DNA of 64,000 bases from Nocardia cyriacigeorgica NBRC 100375 (GCF_000308555.1 NZ_BAFY01000052.1:54667-118666); one strand, 5' to 3'. Numbered from the stretch's first letter, positions 44,376-53,529 are shown. Program-made: numbers and translations. Notes: generated by a model from the letters alone, not told the origin.

Positions 44376-45536
44376 ATGGCGGGAAACCCCGATTTCGACT
44401 TGTTCAAGCTCGAGGACTTCCACGATGAGCTGCGTGCGGCCATCCGCGGCCTGGCCGAAAAGGAGATCGCGCCCTACGCCAAGGACGTCGACGGCAACGC
44501 CCGCTTCCCGGAAGAGGCGCTGACCGCGCTCAACGCGGCCGGCTTCAACGCCGTGCACGTGCCGGAGGCCTACGGCGGCCAGGGTGCCGATTCGGTCGCC
44601 ACCTGCATCGTCATCGAAGAGGTCGCCCGCGTCTGTGGCTCCTCCTCGCTGATCCCCGCGGTCAACAAGCTCGGCACCATGGGCCTGATCCTCAACGGCT
44701 CCGAGGAGCTGAAGCAGAAGGTCCTCGGCGACCTGGTGAACGGCAAGATGGCCTCGTACTGTCTGTCCGAGCGTGAGGCCGGGTCCGACGCCGCCTCCAT
44801 GCGCACCCGCGCCAAGCAGGACGGCGACGAATGGGTGATCAACGGCTCCAAGTGCTGGATCACCAACGGTGGCAAGTCGGACTGGTACACGGTGATGGCC
44901 GTGACCGATCCCGACAAGGGCGCCGACGGCATCTCCGCCTTCATGGTGCACAAGGACGACGAGGGTTTCGTGGTCGGCCCGCTCGAGCACAAGCTGGGCA
45001 TCAAGGGCTCGCCCACCGCCGAGCTGTACTTCGAGAACTGCCGGGTGCCGGGCGACCGCATCATCGGCGAGCCGGGCACCGGTTTCAAGACCGCCCTGCA
45101 GACCCTCGACCACACCCGTCCCACCATCGGCGCGCAGGCCGTCGGCCTGGCCCAGGGCGCGCTGGACGCGGCCATCGCCTACACCAAGGACCGCAAGCAG
45201 TTCGGCAAGGCCATCGCCGACTTCCAGAACACCCAGTTCATGCTGGCCGATATGGCGATGAAGGTCGAAGCGGCCCGCCTGATGGTCTACACCTCGGCCG
45301 CGCGTGCCGAGCGCGGCCAGCAGAACCTCGGCTTCATCTCCGCCGCGGCCAAGTGCTTCGCCTCCGATGTGGCCATGGAGGTCACCACCAACGCCGTCCA
45401 GCTCTTCGGCGGCGCCGGCTACACCACCGACTTCCCGGTCGAGCGGATGATGCGTGACGCGAAGATCACCCAGATCTACGAGGGCACCAACCAGATCCAG
45501 CGCCTGGTGATGAGCCGCGCCCTGCTCAAGGGCTGA
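44376..45536 (+). CDS. fadE25: Acyl-CoA dehydrogenase
   Basis: FAD-dependent acyl-CoA dehydrogenase, 386 residues from ATG 44376, with CAGGAGC upstream. Motifs: VPEAYGGQGAD, CLSEREAGSDAASMRTRA (FAD/substrate), WITNGGKSDWYTV, QTLDHTRPTIGAQAVGLAQGALDAAIAYTKDRKQFGK and C-terminal IYEGTNQIQRLVMSRALL, where the catalytic base in YEGT is expected. The gene follows purE in mycobacteria too. Expression is probably controlled by the neighbouring TetR through the two palindromes. Confidence 0.95.
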   Translation: MAGNPDFDLFKLEDFHDELRAAIRGLAEKEIAPYAKDVDGNARFPEEALTALNAAGFNAVHVPEAYGGQGADSVATCIVIEEVARVCGSSSLIPAVNKLGTMGLILNGSEELKQKVLGDLVNGKMASYCLSEREAGSDAASMRTRAKQDGDEWVINGSKCWITNGGKSDWYTVMAVTDPDKGADGISAFMVHKDDEGFVVGPLEHKLGIKGSPTAELYFENCRVPGDRIIGEPGTGFKTALQTLDHTRPTIGAQAVGLAQGALDAAIAYTKDRKQFGKAIADFQNTQFMLADMAMKVEAARLMVYTSAARAERGQQNLGFISAAAKCFASDVAMEVTTNAVQLFGGAGYTTDFPVERMMRDAKITQIYEGTNQIQRLVMSRALLKG

Positions 45537-45570
45537 TTTCTCCGGCCGAGCGGCCGGACGAGTTCGGTGT

Positions 45571-45628
45571 GAAGGCCCCGTGCGATCGGACCACAATCGG
45601 TTCGATCGCACGGGGCCTTCGTTCCGTA
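45571..45628 (+). terminator. Strong terminator after fadE25
   Basis: A perfect 18-bp stem: GAAGGCCCCGTGCGATCG at 45571-45588 pairs with its complement at 45603-45620, with a 14-nt loop, followed by GTTCCGTAT. Confidence 0.9.
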
Positions 45629-45766
45629 TAGCCGTATATGCGCCCCCATCGGTCGCTGCCCACCCGTCGCCCGGCTCGCCCAGCGCGCCCCGGATACGAT
45701 GAGCGCGGCGCTCTCGGCCGTTGTGAACGCCGGTCTCGCCGATGGAACCGATAGCGAGGACCGTTC

Positions 45767-46957
45767 ATGAACGAGCCGGCACCACAGCCGTCACGGAGAC
45801 GTCGATACCTACTCCGCGCGGCTGTCGGATTCGCGCTAACGGTGGTGCTGCTGATCGCGGCCGCGTTCGGCGCCACCTCGATCATGTCGCTGCCGTCCCC
45901 GCCGACGCTGGCGCAGCTGATGTTCGCACCGCCGTCCACCCAGGGTGAGCTGTTCGCCTCGCGGACCGTGCCGGCCTCGCCGGAACCGCGGCCGCTGCCG
46001 AAAACCGAAGCACCGCTGCCGGATACGGTGCCATGGAAGGGCGCGCAGATCACGGTGTCCGAGTTCCTGGACACCACGAAGACCAACTCGTTCGTGGTGC
46101 TGCGCGATGGCGTGATGATCCACGAGTGGTACCGCGACGGCGTCGGCCCGGCCACGAAGCAGTCGTCCTGGTCGGTCGCCAAATCGGTGGTGTCGCTGCT
46201 GATCGGCCGGGCCGTCGACGCCGGGCAGATGAGCGAGGACGACCGGCTGGTCGACCTGCTGCCCGAACTCGCCACCGGCACCGACTACGACAAGGTCACC
46301 ATCGGCGATCTGCTCGATATGAGTTCGGGCATAGACGTTTCGGAGAACTACAACAAGTGGGCGCCGTTCACCGGCACCGCCCGCATGTACCTGACCACCG
46401 ATCTGGACGAGTTCGTCGACGGGCATCGCACGCTCGTCTTCCCGCCCGGCAGCAAGGGCGATTACCGCAGCGTCGACACCCAGCTGCTCGGGATGGCGCT
46501 GGCTCGGGTCACCGGCACCTCGCTGAGTGAGCTGCTGGCGCGCGATCTCTGGGCGCCGATCGGCGCCGTGGACGACGGCCTGTGGAATCTCGACCGCGAG
46601 GGCGGCCAGGAGAAGGCGTTCTGCTGCCTCAATGCCACCGCCCGCGATTTCGCCAAGATCGGCCAGCTGGTCGCCGACGGCGGACGTGTCGGCGAGCAGC
46701 AGATCGTGCCGCCGGCGTGGATCGAGCGGATCAGTACGCCGTCACCGCATCGGGTCTCCGATGAGGGGTACTCGGCGCAGTGGTGGCATCCGGATGGCGG
46801 CGACGGCGCCGACCTGTCGGCGGTCGGTGTCTACGGCCAATACATCTGGGTCGATCCGCCCAGCCGCACCGTCATCGTCAAGCTCAGCGATTACGGCACC
46901 TCGCAGGATGAGACGGAGACCTTCGAGGTCTTCCGCACCATCGCCCGCGCGGGCTGA
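45767..46957 (+). CDS. Serine hydrolase, beta-lactamase class C family, membrane-anchored
   Basis: A 396-residue penicillin-binding-protein-like hydrolase. Residues 1-40 contain a basic stretch and one hydrophobic helix (AVGFALTVVLLIAAAFGAT) that acts as anchor or signal. The SxxK motif is SVAK at 136-139. The second-motif Tyr is in GDYRSVDTQ, and a C-terminal AQWWHPDGGDGADLSAVGVYGQYIWV region carries the third motif area. Likely extracytoplasmic esterase, peptidase or lactamase-like activity; substrate unknown. A terminator separates it from fadE25. Confidence 0.88.
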   Translation: MNEPAPQPSRRRRYLLRAAVGFALTVVLLIAAAFGATSIMSLPSPPTLAQLMFAPPSTQGELFASRTVPASPEPRPLPKTEAPLPDTVPWKGAQITVSEFLDTTKTNSFVVLRDGVMIHEWYRDGVGPATKQSSWSVAKSVVSLLIGRAVDAGQMSEDDRLVDLLPELATGTDYDKVTIGDLLDMSSGIDVSENYNKWAPFTGTARMYLTTDLDEFVDGHRTLVFPPGSKGDYRSVDTQLLGMALARVTGTSLSELLARDLWAPIGAVDDGLWNLDREGGQEKAFCCLNATARDFAKIGQLVADGGRVGEQQIVPPAWIERISTPSPHRVSDEGYSAQWWHPDGGDGADLSAVGVYGQYIWVDPPSRTVIVKLSDYGTSQDETETFEVFRTIARAG

Positions 46958-46974
46958 ACCGAGCGGGCCGCCGC

Positions 46975-47259
46975 TCACTTCACCAGGTCGGCGTACTCCG
47001 GATGCGAGCCGATGTACTGATCCACATACCAGCAGGTGGGGACGACGGAGAAGCCGTGTTCGCGGCTATCGGCGAGCGCGTATTCGACCACCTGGGCGGC
47101 CACACCGCGACCACGGAATTCCGGGAAGGTCATGGTGTGGTGGAAGTCGCGGACCTTGGTGTCCTCGCGTTCGGAGTAATCGGCATAGCCGGCGAGGGTG
47201 TCGTCGATGTAGATCTCGAAGCGGGTATCGGCGACATTGTGTTCGAGCCTGGTGGTCAT
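46975..47259 (-). CDS. Small GNAT-family N-acetyltransferase (YidJ/COG2388 type)
   Basis: A 94-residue protein, the usual size for this small GNAT subgroup. ATG 47259 has GGAGTT upstream; the frame is open to 47316. Motif A reads FPEFRGRGVAAQVVEYALADSRE (acetyl-CoA loop), and the C-terminal PTCWYVDQYIGSHPEYADLV is the subgroup signature. The substrate is unknown. It is just downstream of the GlcD-like oxidase on the same strand. Confidence 0.88.
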   Translation of the reverse strand: MTTRLEHNVADTRFEIYIDDTLAGYADYSEREDTKVRDFHHTMTFPEFRGRGVAAQVVEYALADSREHGFSVVPTCWYVDQYIGSHPEYADLVK

Positions 47260-47312
47260 ATCGGGGTGGAACTCCTTCTCCGGCGCGGTTGTTCCGTATG
47301 CGGTCGATTCGA

Positions 47313-48671
47313 TCACAGGATGGCGCCGGGATTGAGAATGCCGTGCGGGTCGAGCGCGTCCTTGATGCGGGTGGTCAACGCCATCACGTCGGGGCCGAGC
47401 TGATCGGGCAGCCAGGCCTTCTTGAGCCTGCCGACGCCGTGTTCGCCGGTGATGGTGCCGCCGAGGGTGATGGCCAGGTCCATGATCTCGCCGAAGGCCC
47501 GGTGCGCGCGCTCGGTCATGTCCGGATCGGTGGGGTCGTGCACGATCAGCGGGTGGGTGTTGCCGTCACCGGCGTGCGCGATCACCGACACGATCACATC
47601 GTTGCGTTCGGCGATCTCGGCGATGCCGTTGACCAGATCGCCGAGGCGCGGCAGCGGAACGCCGACGTCTTCGAGCAGCAGCGGCCCGAGTCGTTCCACC
47701 GCGGGGATGGCGAATCGCCTGGCCGCGGTGAAGGCTTCTCCTTCCTCGGCGTCCTCGGTGTGGAAGACCTCGGTGGCTCCGGCCTTCGCGCAGGCCGCGA
47801 CCATGACCTCGGCCTCGTGCGCGGCGAACGCGCCGGGCGCGTCGGAGCGGGCGACCAGCAGCGCGGCGGCCTCGCGATCCAGGCCCATGCGCATCTCATC
47901 CTCCACGGCGTTGATCGCGACGGTGTCCATGAATTCGAGCATGGCCGGGCGCAGCGCGCCGGTGATGGACAGGATGGCCTCGGTCGCGGCGGTGAGCGTG
48001 CCGAAGGAGGCGACCACGGTGCTCTGCGGCGGTTGCGCGGGCAGCAGTCGCAGGGTGAGTTCGGTGATGACGCCGAGGGTGCCTTCGCTGCCGACGAACA
48101 GCTTCGTCAGCGACAGGCCAGCCGAATCCTTCAACCTCGGCCCGCCCAGCCGCACCGGCGTGCCGTCGGCCAGCACGACCTCCATGCCGAGCACGTAGTC
48201 GGTGGTGACGCCGTACTTCACACAGCACAGCCCGCCCGCGTTGGTCGCGGCGTTGCCGCCGATCGAGCACATCTCGAACGACGACGGATCCGGCGGGTAC
48301 CACAACCCGTGCTCGGCGACGGCCCGCTTGACCTCGGCATTGAGCAGACCCGGCTGCACCACCGCGGTACGGGTGACCGGGTCGACGGTGATCGCGCGCA
48401 TGCGTTCGGTGCTCAGCACGATCCCGCCGTCCACCGCGGTCGCCCCACCGGACAGCCCCGAGCCCGCGCCGCGCGGCACCACCGGTACCCGGCGCGCGTG
48501 TGCCCAGCGCAGGGTCGCCGCGACGTCGGCGGTGCCGGTCGCCCGGACCACCGCGAGCGGGGTACCGGCATCGGGGTCACGGGCCCAGTCGTGCCGGTAG
48601 CCGTCGAGCACATCGGGGTCGGTGACCACCGCGCCGTCGGGCAGGGAGTCGATCAGCTCGTGCAGGTCCAC
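47313..48671 (-). CDS. FAD-linked oxidase, GlcD / D-lactate dehydrogenase type
   Basis: FAD-dependent 2-hydroxyacid oxidase/dehydrogenase of the vanillyl-alcohol oxidase fold, 452 residues from GTG 48671 (an in-frame ATG at 48710 would add 13). FAD-binding PCMH motifs: VPVVPRGAGSGLSGGA, PPDPSSFEMCSIGGNAATNAGG, VVLADGTPVRLGG and LFVGSEGTLGVITE. The C-terminal cap has IAHAGDGNTHPLIV and GTITGEHGVGRLKK with metal- and substrate-binding His. Glycolate or D-lactate are likely substrates, but the exact one is not determined by sequence. Confidence 0.92.
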   Translation of the reverse strand: MDLHELIDSLPDGAVVTDPDVLDGYRHDWARDPDAGTPLAVVRATGTADVAATLRWAHARRVPVVPRGAGSGLSGGATAVDGGIVLSTERMRAITVDPVTRTAVVQPGLLNAEVKRAVAEHGLWYPPDPSSFEMCSIGGNAATNAGGLCCVKYGVTTDYVLGMEVVLADGTPVRLGGPRLKDSAGLSLTKLFVGSEGTLGVITELTLRLLPAQPPQSTVVASFGTLTAATEAILSITGALRPAMLEFMDTVAINAVEDEMRMGLDREAAALLVARSDAPGAFAAHEAEVMVAACAKAGATEVFHTEDAEEGEAFTAARRFAIPAVERLGPLLLEDVGVPLPRLGDLVNGIAEIAERNDVIVSVIAHAGDGNTHPLIVHDPTDPDMTERAHRAFGEIMDLAITLGGTITGEHGVGRLKKAWLPDQLGPDVMALTTRIKDALDPHGILNPGAIL

Positions 48672-48809
48672 CCCGATAACACTAGGGCCACCGCCGCGAG
48701 CGCAAGCCATCGAATGTGATGTCGCGCGCCGGAGTGGCCCGGCGGCGGGTCGTGGGGCGACAATCAGCTGTCGGGGTTAGTGCACTGGTCGGGCGGAGGG
48801 ATGGCGTTG

Positions 48810-49127
48810 ATGCAAGTCGAACCGCAGAGTTGCCGGGAGCTGGTGGCCGCGATGTTGTCCGCCGAGTTCGTCGACGGCGGAGTCGATCCGGCGGCGTTGC
48901 GCCGCGTACACGCGGGTGAGCACGCCGAATGGGCGCTGGCCCTGGATCGGTCCGGGATGTTCGGCACCGATACCGTCGCGGCGGTCACCGCGCGGTGGCG
49001 CGAGGATCCGCGGGTGCTGTTGGATGCCCTGCTCACCGAGGCCGACGACGTCACCCGCCGCCGCTGCCTCACCGCATGGGCCGCACTCGATGACAGCGGC
49101 GCGGGCACCCGCGCTCGGATGGCCTAA
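48810..49127 (+). CDS. Hypothetical protein of about 105 residues
   Basis: Not recognised. ATG 48810 has GGCGGAGGG nine bases upstream; in-frame starts at 48801 and 48780 are less well placed. The protein (MQVEPQSCRELVAAMLSAEFVDGGVDPAALRR...) is mostly helical with an acidic, Ala/Leu-rich composition and no signal or TM. It lies divergent from the GlcD-like gene and 46 bp before a GtrA gene on the same strand. Confidence 0.6.
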   Translation: MQVEPQSCRELVAAMLSAEFVDGGVDPAALRRVHAGEHAEWALALDRSGMFGTDTVAAVTARWREDPRVLLDALLTEADDVTRRRCLTAWAALDDSGAGTRARMA

Positions 49128-49173
49128 CCAGCTCGTTTCCCAGTTGATCATCTCGGTGACACCTGCCGCTGGC

Positions 49174-49683
49174 ATGCTGGCCGCCGTGCATGATCTGGCC
49201 GTCGCCGCCGAGACCTTGGCCGAGCGTTTCACTCGCCTGTGCGAGGCCGTGGTCGCGCGGCTGCCCTGGGGCCTCGACCGCATCGTCGCGCCGACGTTCC
49301 TCGGGTTCGCGCTGATCAACAGCTTCACCTTCGCGGTGGATCTGGTGCTGCTCACCGCCCTGCACAGCGGGTTCGGGTTGCCGCTGTGGTTGTCGGTGAC
49401 GGTCGGCTATGTGTGCGCGTTCGGGCTGGCCTTCCTCCTCAACCGCACCTTCAACTTCCATTCGCACGCCCCGATCGGCAGGCAGGCCGTGGTGTACGCG
49501 GTGGTCGTGCTGATCAACTACCTGGCCTTCATCCTCGGCGTCAGCACGGGCCTGGCCGCGCTGGGCCTCGAATACCACCTGTCCCGGCTCGCGGCCGGCG
49601 CCTGCGAGGCGGTCTACATGTACAGCGCGATGCGCTGGGTGGTCTTTCGCCGGCGCGCGGAACCCGCGTCCGACGTGACCTGA
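49174..49683 (+). CDS. GtrA family membrane protein (second in window)
   Basis: A 169-residue four-TM protein: FLGFALINSFTFAVDLVLL, LWLSVTVGYVCAFGLAFLL, VVYAVVVLINYLAFILGVS and LAAGACEAVYMYSAMRWVVF. The GtrA signatures NRTFNFHS and MRWVVF are present. ATG 49174 is chosen; GTG 49186 is also possible, as neither has a clear ribosome binding site. An earlier in-frame part overlaps the upstream gene and is not GtrA-like. A possible role is flipping of a polyprenyl-linked sugar. Confidence 0.85.
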   Translation: MLAAVHDLAVAAETLAERFTRLCEAVVARLPWGLDRIVAPTFLGFALINSFTFAVDLVLLTALHSGFGLPLWLSVTVGYVCAFGLAFLLNRTFNFHSHAPIGRQAVVYAVVVLINYLAFILGVSTGLAALGLEYHLSRLAAGACEAVYMYSAMRWVVFRRRAEPASDVT

Positions 49684-49746
49684 CGGCGGCCGGCGGCGCC
49701 GAACGGAATCCGGGTGGATACGCAACGACCCGGCGGGCTCGCCGAG

Positions 49747-50385
49747 TCACTGAAGCAGTCTGACCGTGTCCCCGTCGACGACGACCACATCGTCATCGGT
49801 GAGCGCCCAGTGCTCGATGCCCGCGGCACGGTAGGCGGCGGCCAGCCGGTTGCCGTCACCGCCGGGGTCGGTGGGGGAATCGATGTGCGGGACGATGGGC
49901 CGGTCGATCAATCCCAGACCGTCCCAGCGCGGTTCGATGCCGCAGGCCGGTAGCACCTCGGCGGGATCGTCGGCGGTTTCCAGGCCGTGCAGATCGGGTG
50001 CGAGCACGCACGCTCCCGCGCTGTATCCCGCGTACACCAGGGCGTCGGCGGCGAGCAGCCGCCCGATGACGAGATCGGCGCCGCTGCGCGCGAACTGCGC
50101 TCGCAGCACGAAGGTATTGCCCCCGCGCACCCACAGCATCGGGAATTCGGCCAGCCGCTGCTCCAATGCCGCCGCGCGGCCGGTGTATTCGCGCAGATCC
50201 ACTTCCTCCGGCCGATAGCCGAGCGTGCGCAGCGGCACCAGATCGCTGGTCACCGCCGCGGCTCGGGACTGCGGCCAGGCGTCGCAGGCGTTGGCGATCA
50301 CCGCGACCCGGCCCGGCGCCCCGGCGAGTCCGGCGAGCGCGCCGGCGTGCGCGCCGAAACGGTAGGACGCCAGGAACAGTCGCAT
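49747..50385 (-). CDS. pepE: Peptidase E (S51 family dipeptidase-like)
   Basis: A 212-residue class I glutamine amidotransferase-like peptidase that in other bacteria cleaves Asp-X dipeptides. The nucleophile elbow YAGYSAGA has Ser122. WVRGGNTFVLR precedes it, and a His-containing IVPHIDSPTD follows at about 165-172. It starts 4 bp after the maleylpyruvate isomerase-like gene and is the last gene of a HIT-MPI-pepE unit. Confidence 0.88.
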   Translation of the reverse strand: MRLFLASYRFGAHAGALAGLAGAPGRVAVIANACDAWPQSRAAAVTSDLVPLRTLGYRPEEVDLREYTGRAAALEQRLAEFPMLWVRGGNTFVLRAQFARSGADLVIGRLLAADALVYAGYSAGACVLAPDLHGLETADDPAEVLPACGIEPRWDGLGLIDRPIVPHIDSPTDPGGDGNRLAAAYRAAGIEHWALTDDDVVVVDGDTVRLLQ

Positions 50386-50389
50386 CGGT

Positions 50390-51226
50390 TCAGATGGTGA
50401 AGGCGAGGGTGCGCACCAGCCGCCTGCCCAGTTCGTCGTCGCCGGCGAAGCCGATCTCGCCCATCCGCGAATCGGCGGTCACCCGGCCGCCGCCGAGCCG
50501 GACCATCAGGCCGGAATCCAGCGTGATGGTCGTCGTCGGCGGCCCGTCGAAGCCGTCCACATAGCGGGCCCTGCCTTCGACCGCGATATGCAGCGTGCGC
50601 GCCAGTGGTCCGGTCAGTTCGAAGGTGATCCGCGAACCTTCCGGAGCCTTGCCGACCTTGGCGATCACTCGCGGCACGGTCTGTGCGAACTCCTGGAACG
50701 CCAGCTCGCCCCGTGGCCCGCCCTCGTCCACCCGGACGCCGAGCGCGTCGGCGAGATCCAATTCGTGCATCCAGCAGTCGAACAGCCGCACCCGCATGAA
50801 CCGGCCGTAGCTCACCGGCCCGATCGGTGACTGGGTCTGCGCCTGCCACTGCGTCTCGTCCATCGCCGACAGCGCCTTGCGCCTGCGTTCGGTGACGTCG
50901 CGGAACCGTTGCAGCAGTGCGGATCCGGTGAGCGGGCGCAGCCGCTGGATCCAGATCTCGTTGAACACCGCCGTCTCGTTGCGCACGTGCGGCAACGAAT
51001 GCACATCGATCTCCGGCTGCGAGCGATCGCGGGCCGGCGGCTTCTCCCCGAGCAGGAACGACTCGGTGCCCACCACATGGGCCACCACATCGAAGACGGT
51101 CCAGCCCGGCAGCGGGGTAGGGCTGCGCCACACATGCTCTTCCAGCCCGTCGACGAGGGTGGCGATGGCTTCCCACTGCTCCGGCAGCAGTGCGGTGAGC
51201 TCGGCCTGATTCGGCGTATCCGTCAT
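50390..51226 (-). CDS. Maleylpyruvate isomerase / DinB-like family protein (TIGR03083 type)
   Basis: A 278-residue protein with an N-terminal DinB-type four-helix bundle, as in mycothiol-dependent maleylpyruvate isomerases. WTVFDVVAHVVGTE (about 48-61) and MRVRLFDCWMHELDLADALG carry the probable metal-binding His residues. A C-terminal SCP2-like part follows (FELTGPLARTLHIAVEG, then TITLDSGLMVRLGGGRV). Most such proteins have no known substrate; some use mycothiol. ATG 51226 overlaps the HIT gene stop by 4 bp. The frame continues upstream within the HIT gene and is not used. Confidence 0.85.
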   Translation of the reverse strand: MTDTPNQAELTALLPEQWEAIATLVDGLEEHVWRSPTPLPGWTVFDVVAHVVGTESFLLGEKPPARDRSQPEIDVHSLPHVRNETAVFNEIWIQRLRPLTGSALLQRFRDVTERRRKALSAMDETQWQAQTQSPIGPVSYGRFMRVRLFDCWMHELDLADALGVRVDEGGPRGELAFQEFAQTVPRVIAKVGKAPEGSRITFELTGPLARTLHIAVEGRARYVDGFDGPPTTTITLDSGLMVRLGGGRVTADSRMGEIGFAGDDELGRRLVRTLAFTI

Positions 51227-51726
51227 CGTGGTGCGGGTCCTTCCCCCGTGCTGGTCTGATCGTTGTCGAATTCGGTTGCGGTCGAGGTCTTTTCGGTCTC
51301 GGCGCCGAGTGCGTCCAGGCCCGAGCGGATCGCGGCGGCGGTGGAGCCGGCCTCGTGCGGGCGGCGCAGCAGGAAGCCGGCCGCGAAGCGCAGCTTGTCG
51401 CCGTGCCTGCGTGGCACCACGTGCAGGTGCACATGCGGCACGGTCTGGAAGGCCGCTGTGCCATCGTTGAGGATGAGATTGGCGCCGTCGGCGGCCAGTC
51501 CGCCGCGCCGGATCGCCAGCGCCAGTCGATGCCCGGCGCGGAACAGTTCGGCTCCGGTATCGGGATCGAGGTCCTCGAGTTCGGTGGCATGACGTTTCGG
51601 CACCACAAGGGTGTGCCCGCGAGCGATCGGGCGGATGTCGAGAAACGCGCACAAAGTGTCGTCCTCGTACACCTTGGTCGCCGGAGCTTCACCCGCCACG
51701 ATGCGGCAGAAGACGCAGTCGTTCAC
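51223..51726 (-). CDS. HIT family protein
   Basis: A 167-residue histidine-triad nucleotide hydrolase/transferase-like protein. GTG 51726 gives MNDCVFCRIVAGEAPA, with the Cys-X2-Cys zinc pair (CVFC) of many HIT proteins. Other motifs are FLDIRPIARGHTLVVPKRH and the triad HVHLHVVP. The last 40 residues form a non-conserved tail. It is the first gene of the HIT-MPI-pepE unit. Confidence 0.9.
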   Translation of the reverse strand: MNDCVFCRIVAGEAPATKVYEDDTLCAFLDIRPIARGHTLVVPKRHATELEDLDPDTGAELFRAGHRLALAIRRGGLAADGANLILNDGTAAFQTVPHVHLHVVPRRHGDKLRFAAGFLLRRPHEAGSTAAAIRSGLDALGAETEKTSTATEFDNDQTSTGEGPAPR

Positions 51727-52084
51727 ACGGCGACCATACGGCGTACGAGTGGCCTGGGACACCCCGCGGCCGGTTATCGGCGTGATGCCCATCACTGCGG
51801 TCGGCGGTCGCGGCTGTCCGACCGGCCGACGTACCTCCAGGTGGGTAACCCACCCGGACGTTCGCTCTTGTGCCGTTTGCGCTGCTCAGTCACGATCTGA
51901 GTCCGAAAGGGCAACCTAACCCGGGCGTCCGCGTGTGACCGGACTCTCAGCTAAGCTCACCGCGGTCCGGGTACAGTTGCCAGGATTTGGTGGAACTTAC
52001 TCTTCGGTAACTTCGTTCGGCCGCCGTTCAGTGGCGCTGAGTCGTTCGGTAGAGCTAAGCCAGCACGAGAAGGAAGTCTGACAG
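51727..52084. other. Intergenic region between the HIT gene and pntAA (358 bp)
   Basis: A divergent promoter region. No gene-like frame with a ribosome binding site was found. A possible -10 (TAAGCT, near 51950) lies far from pntAA, so a leader of over 100 nt is possible. AACTTACTC and GGTAACTTCG near 51995-52013 form a weak direct repeat. The pntAA ribosome binding site AAGGAAG is at about 52068-52075. Confidence 0.5.
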
Positions 52085-53203
52085 GTGGAGACAACGCAAA
52101 ACGTGGGCGAGGAGTCCCCGCGCGGAGCGCGTGTCGGAGTCGTTCGCGAAACCGGCGCGGGCGAACGACGTGTCGCATTGGTACCCAAGATCATTCCTGC
52201 CCTGGTGAAACAGGGCGTGCAGGTGGTCGTGGAATCCGGTGCCGGACTCGGCGCGCTCATTCCCGACGAGGCCTACATCGAGGCAGGCGCGACCATCGGC
52301 GATCCGTGGTCGGCCGAGGTCGTGGTCAAGGTCGCCCCGCCCAGCGACGCCGAAGTCGCCAAGCTGTCGGCCGGGCAGACGCTGATCGGGTTCCTGGCCC
52401 CGCGCAATGCCGACAACCAGATCGCCACGCTGAAATCGGCCGGCGTGCAGGCCTTCGCGGTCGAGGCCATCCCGCGCATCTCGCGCGCGCAGGTGATGGA
52501 CGCGCTGTCCTCGCAGGCGAACGTGGCCGGCTACAAGGCCGTGCTGCTCGCGGCCTCGGAGTCGACCCGCTTCTTCCCGATGCTCACCACCGCGGCAGGC
52601 ACTGTGAAGCCGGCCACCGTGCTGGTGCTCGGTGTGGGTGTGGCCGGTCTGCAGGCGCTGGCCACCGCCAAGCGGCTCGGCGGGCGCACCACCGGTTACG
52701 ACGTGCGCCCCGAGGTCGCCGATCAGGTGCGTTCGGTCGGCTCGCAGTGGCTGGATCTCGGTATCGACGCCGCCGGTGAGGGCGGCTACGCCCGCGAGCT
52801 CACCGACGAGGAGAAGGCCAAGCAGCAGCAGGCCCTCGAAGACGCCATCAAGGGCTTCGACGTCGTCATCACCACCGCGCTGGTGCCGGGACGCCCGGCG
52901 CCGCGCCTGGTCACCGCCGCCGCGGTGGAGGGCATGAAGCCCGGCAGCGTGATCGTCGACCTGGCCGGTGAGACCGGCGGTAACTGCGAGCTGACCGAAC
53001 CCGGCCAGACCGTGGTCAAGCACGGCGTCACCATCTGCTCGCCGCTGAACCTGCCCGCGACCATGCCCGAGCACGCCAGCGAGCTGTACTCGAAGAACAT
53101 CGCGGCGCTGCTGGAACTGATGCTGGTCGACGGCAAGCTCGCCCCTGATTTCGACGATCAGGTGCTCGCCGATTCCTGCGTCACCCGCGAGGTGGAGAAC
53201 TGA
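52085..53203 (+). CDS. pntAA: NAD(P) transhydrogenase subunit alpha, part 1
   Basis: NAD(H)-binding domain I of the proton-translocating transhydrogenase; cytosolic side. 372 residues from GTG 52085, preceded by AAGGAAG. Motifs: VGVVRETGAGERRVALVP near the N-terminus, PAVEAIPRISRAQ-type loop, and the NAD-binding VLVLGVGVAGLQALATAKRLGG with YDVRPEVADQVRS. The split alpha subunit (AA plus AB) is usual in actinobacteria. Its stop overlaps the pntAB start by one base (TGATG). Confidence 0.96.
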   Translation: METTQNVGEESPRGARVGVVRETGAGERRVALVPKIIPALVKQGVQVVVESGAGLGALIPDEAYIEAGATIGDPWSAEVVVKVAPPSDAEVAKLSAGQTLIGFLAPRNADNQIATLKSAGVQAFAVEAIPRISRAQVMDALSSQANVAGYKAVLLAASESTRFFPMLTTAAGTVKPATVLVLGVGVAGLQALATAKRLGGRTTGYDVRPEVADQVRSVGSQWLDLGIDAAGEGGYARELTDEEKAKQQQALEDAIKGFDVVITTALVPGRPAPRLVTAAAVEGMKPGSVIVDLAGETGGNCELTEPGQTVVKHGVTICSPLNLPATMPEHASELYSKNIAALLELMLVDGKLAPDFDDQVLADSCVTREVEN

Positions 53204-53529
53204 TGTACACCGAACTGCTTGCCAATATCGCGATCCTGGTGCTGTCCGGCTTCGTCGGATTCGCGGTCATTTCCAAGGTCCCCAACACCCTGCACACCCC
53301 GCTGATGTCGGGCACCAACGCCATTCACGGCATCGTGGTGCTCGGCGCGCTGGTGACGCTCGGCAAGGTCGAGGACCCGTCGGTGCTGATGCAGGTGATC
53401 CTGTTCGTCGCCGTCGTCTTCGGAACCCTGAACGTCATCGGTGGTTTCGTGGTCACCGACCGCATGCTCGGCATGTTCAAGGGCAAGAAGCCGGCCGCAT
53501 CTGGCAACACCGAGAAGGCGAGTCGCTGA
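53203..53529 (+). CDS. pntAB: NAD(P) transhydrogenase subunit alpha, part 2
   Basis: A 108-residue membrane subunit forming part of the proton channel: three TM segments (LLANIAILVLSGFVGFAVIS, GIVVLGALVTLG, VILFVAVVFGTLNVIGGFVV) with the conserved MSGTNAIHGIV. The ATG overlaps the pntAA stop. PntB starts 3 bp after its stop. Confidence 0.95.
   Translation: MYTELLANIAILVLSGFVGFAVISKVPNTLHTPLMSGTNAIHGIVVLGALVTLGKVEDPSVLMQVILFVAVVFGTLNVIGGFVVTDRMLGMFKGKKPAASGNTEKASR

Noticed and set aside
51905..51925. Possible iron-regulator (IdeR) box near GCAACCTAACC
   Set aside because: Only one half-site resembles the TTAGG/CCTAA consensus; the other arm is missing.
52336..52341. Frameshift or pseudogene search in the pnt operon and other long genes
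   Set aside because: All three pnt genes and the other large genes have full-length frames with conserved ends; no frameshift was found.
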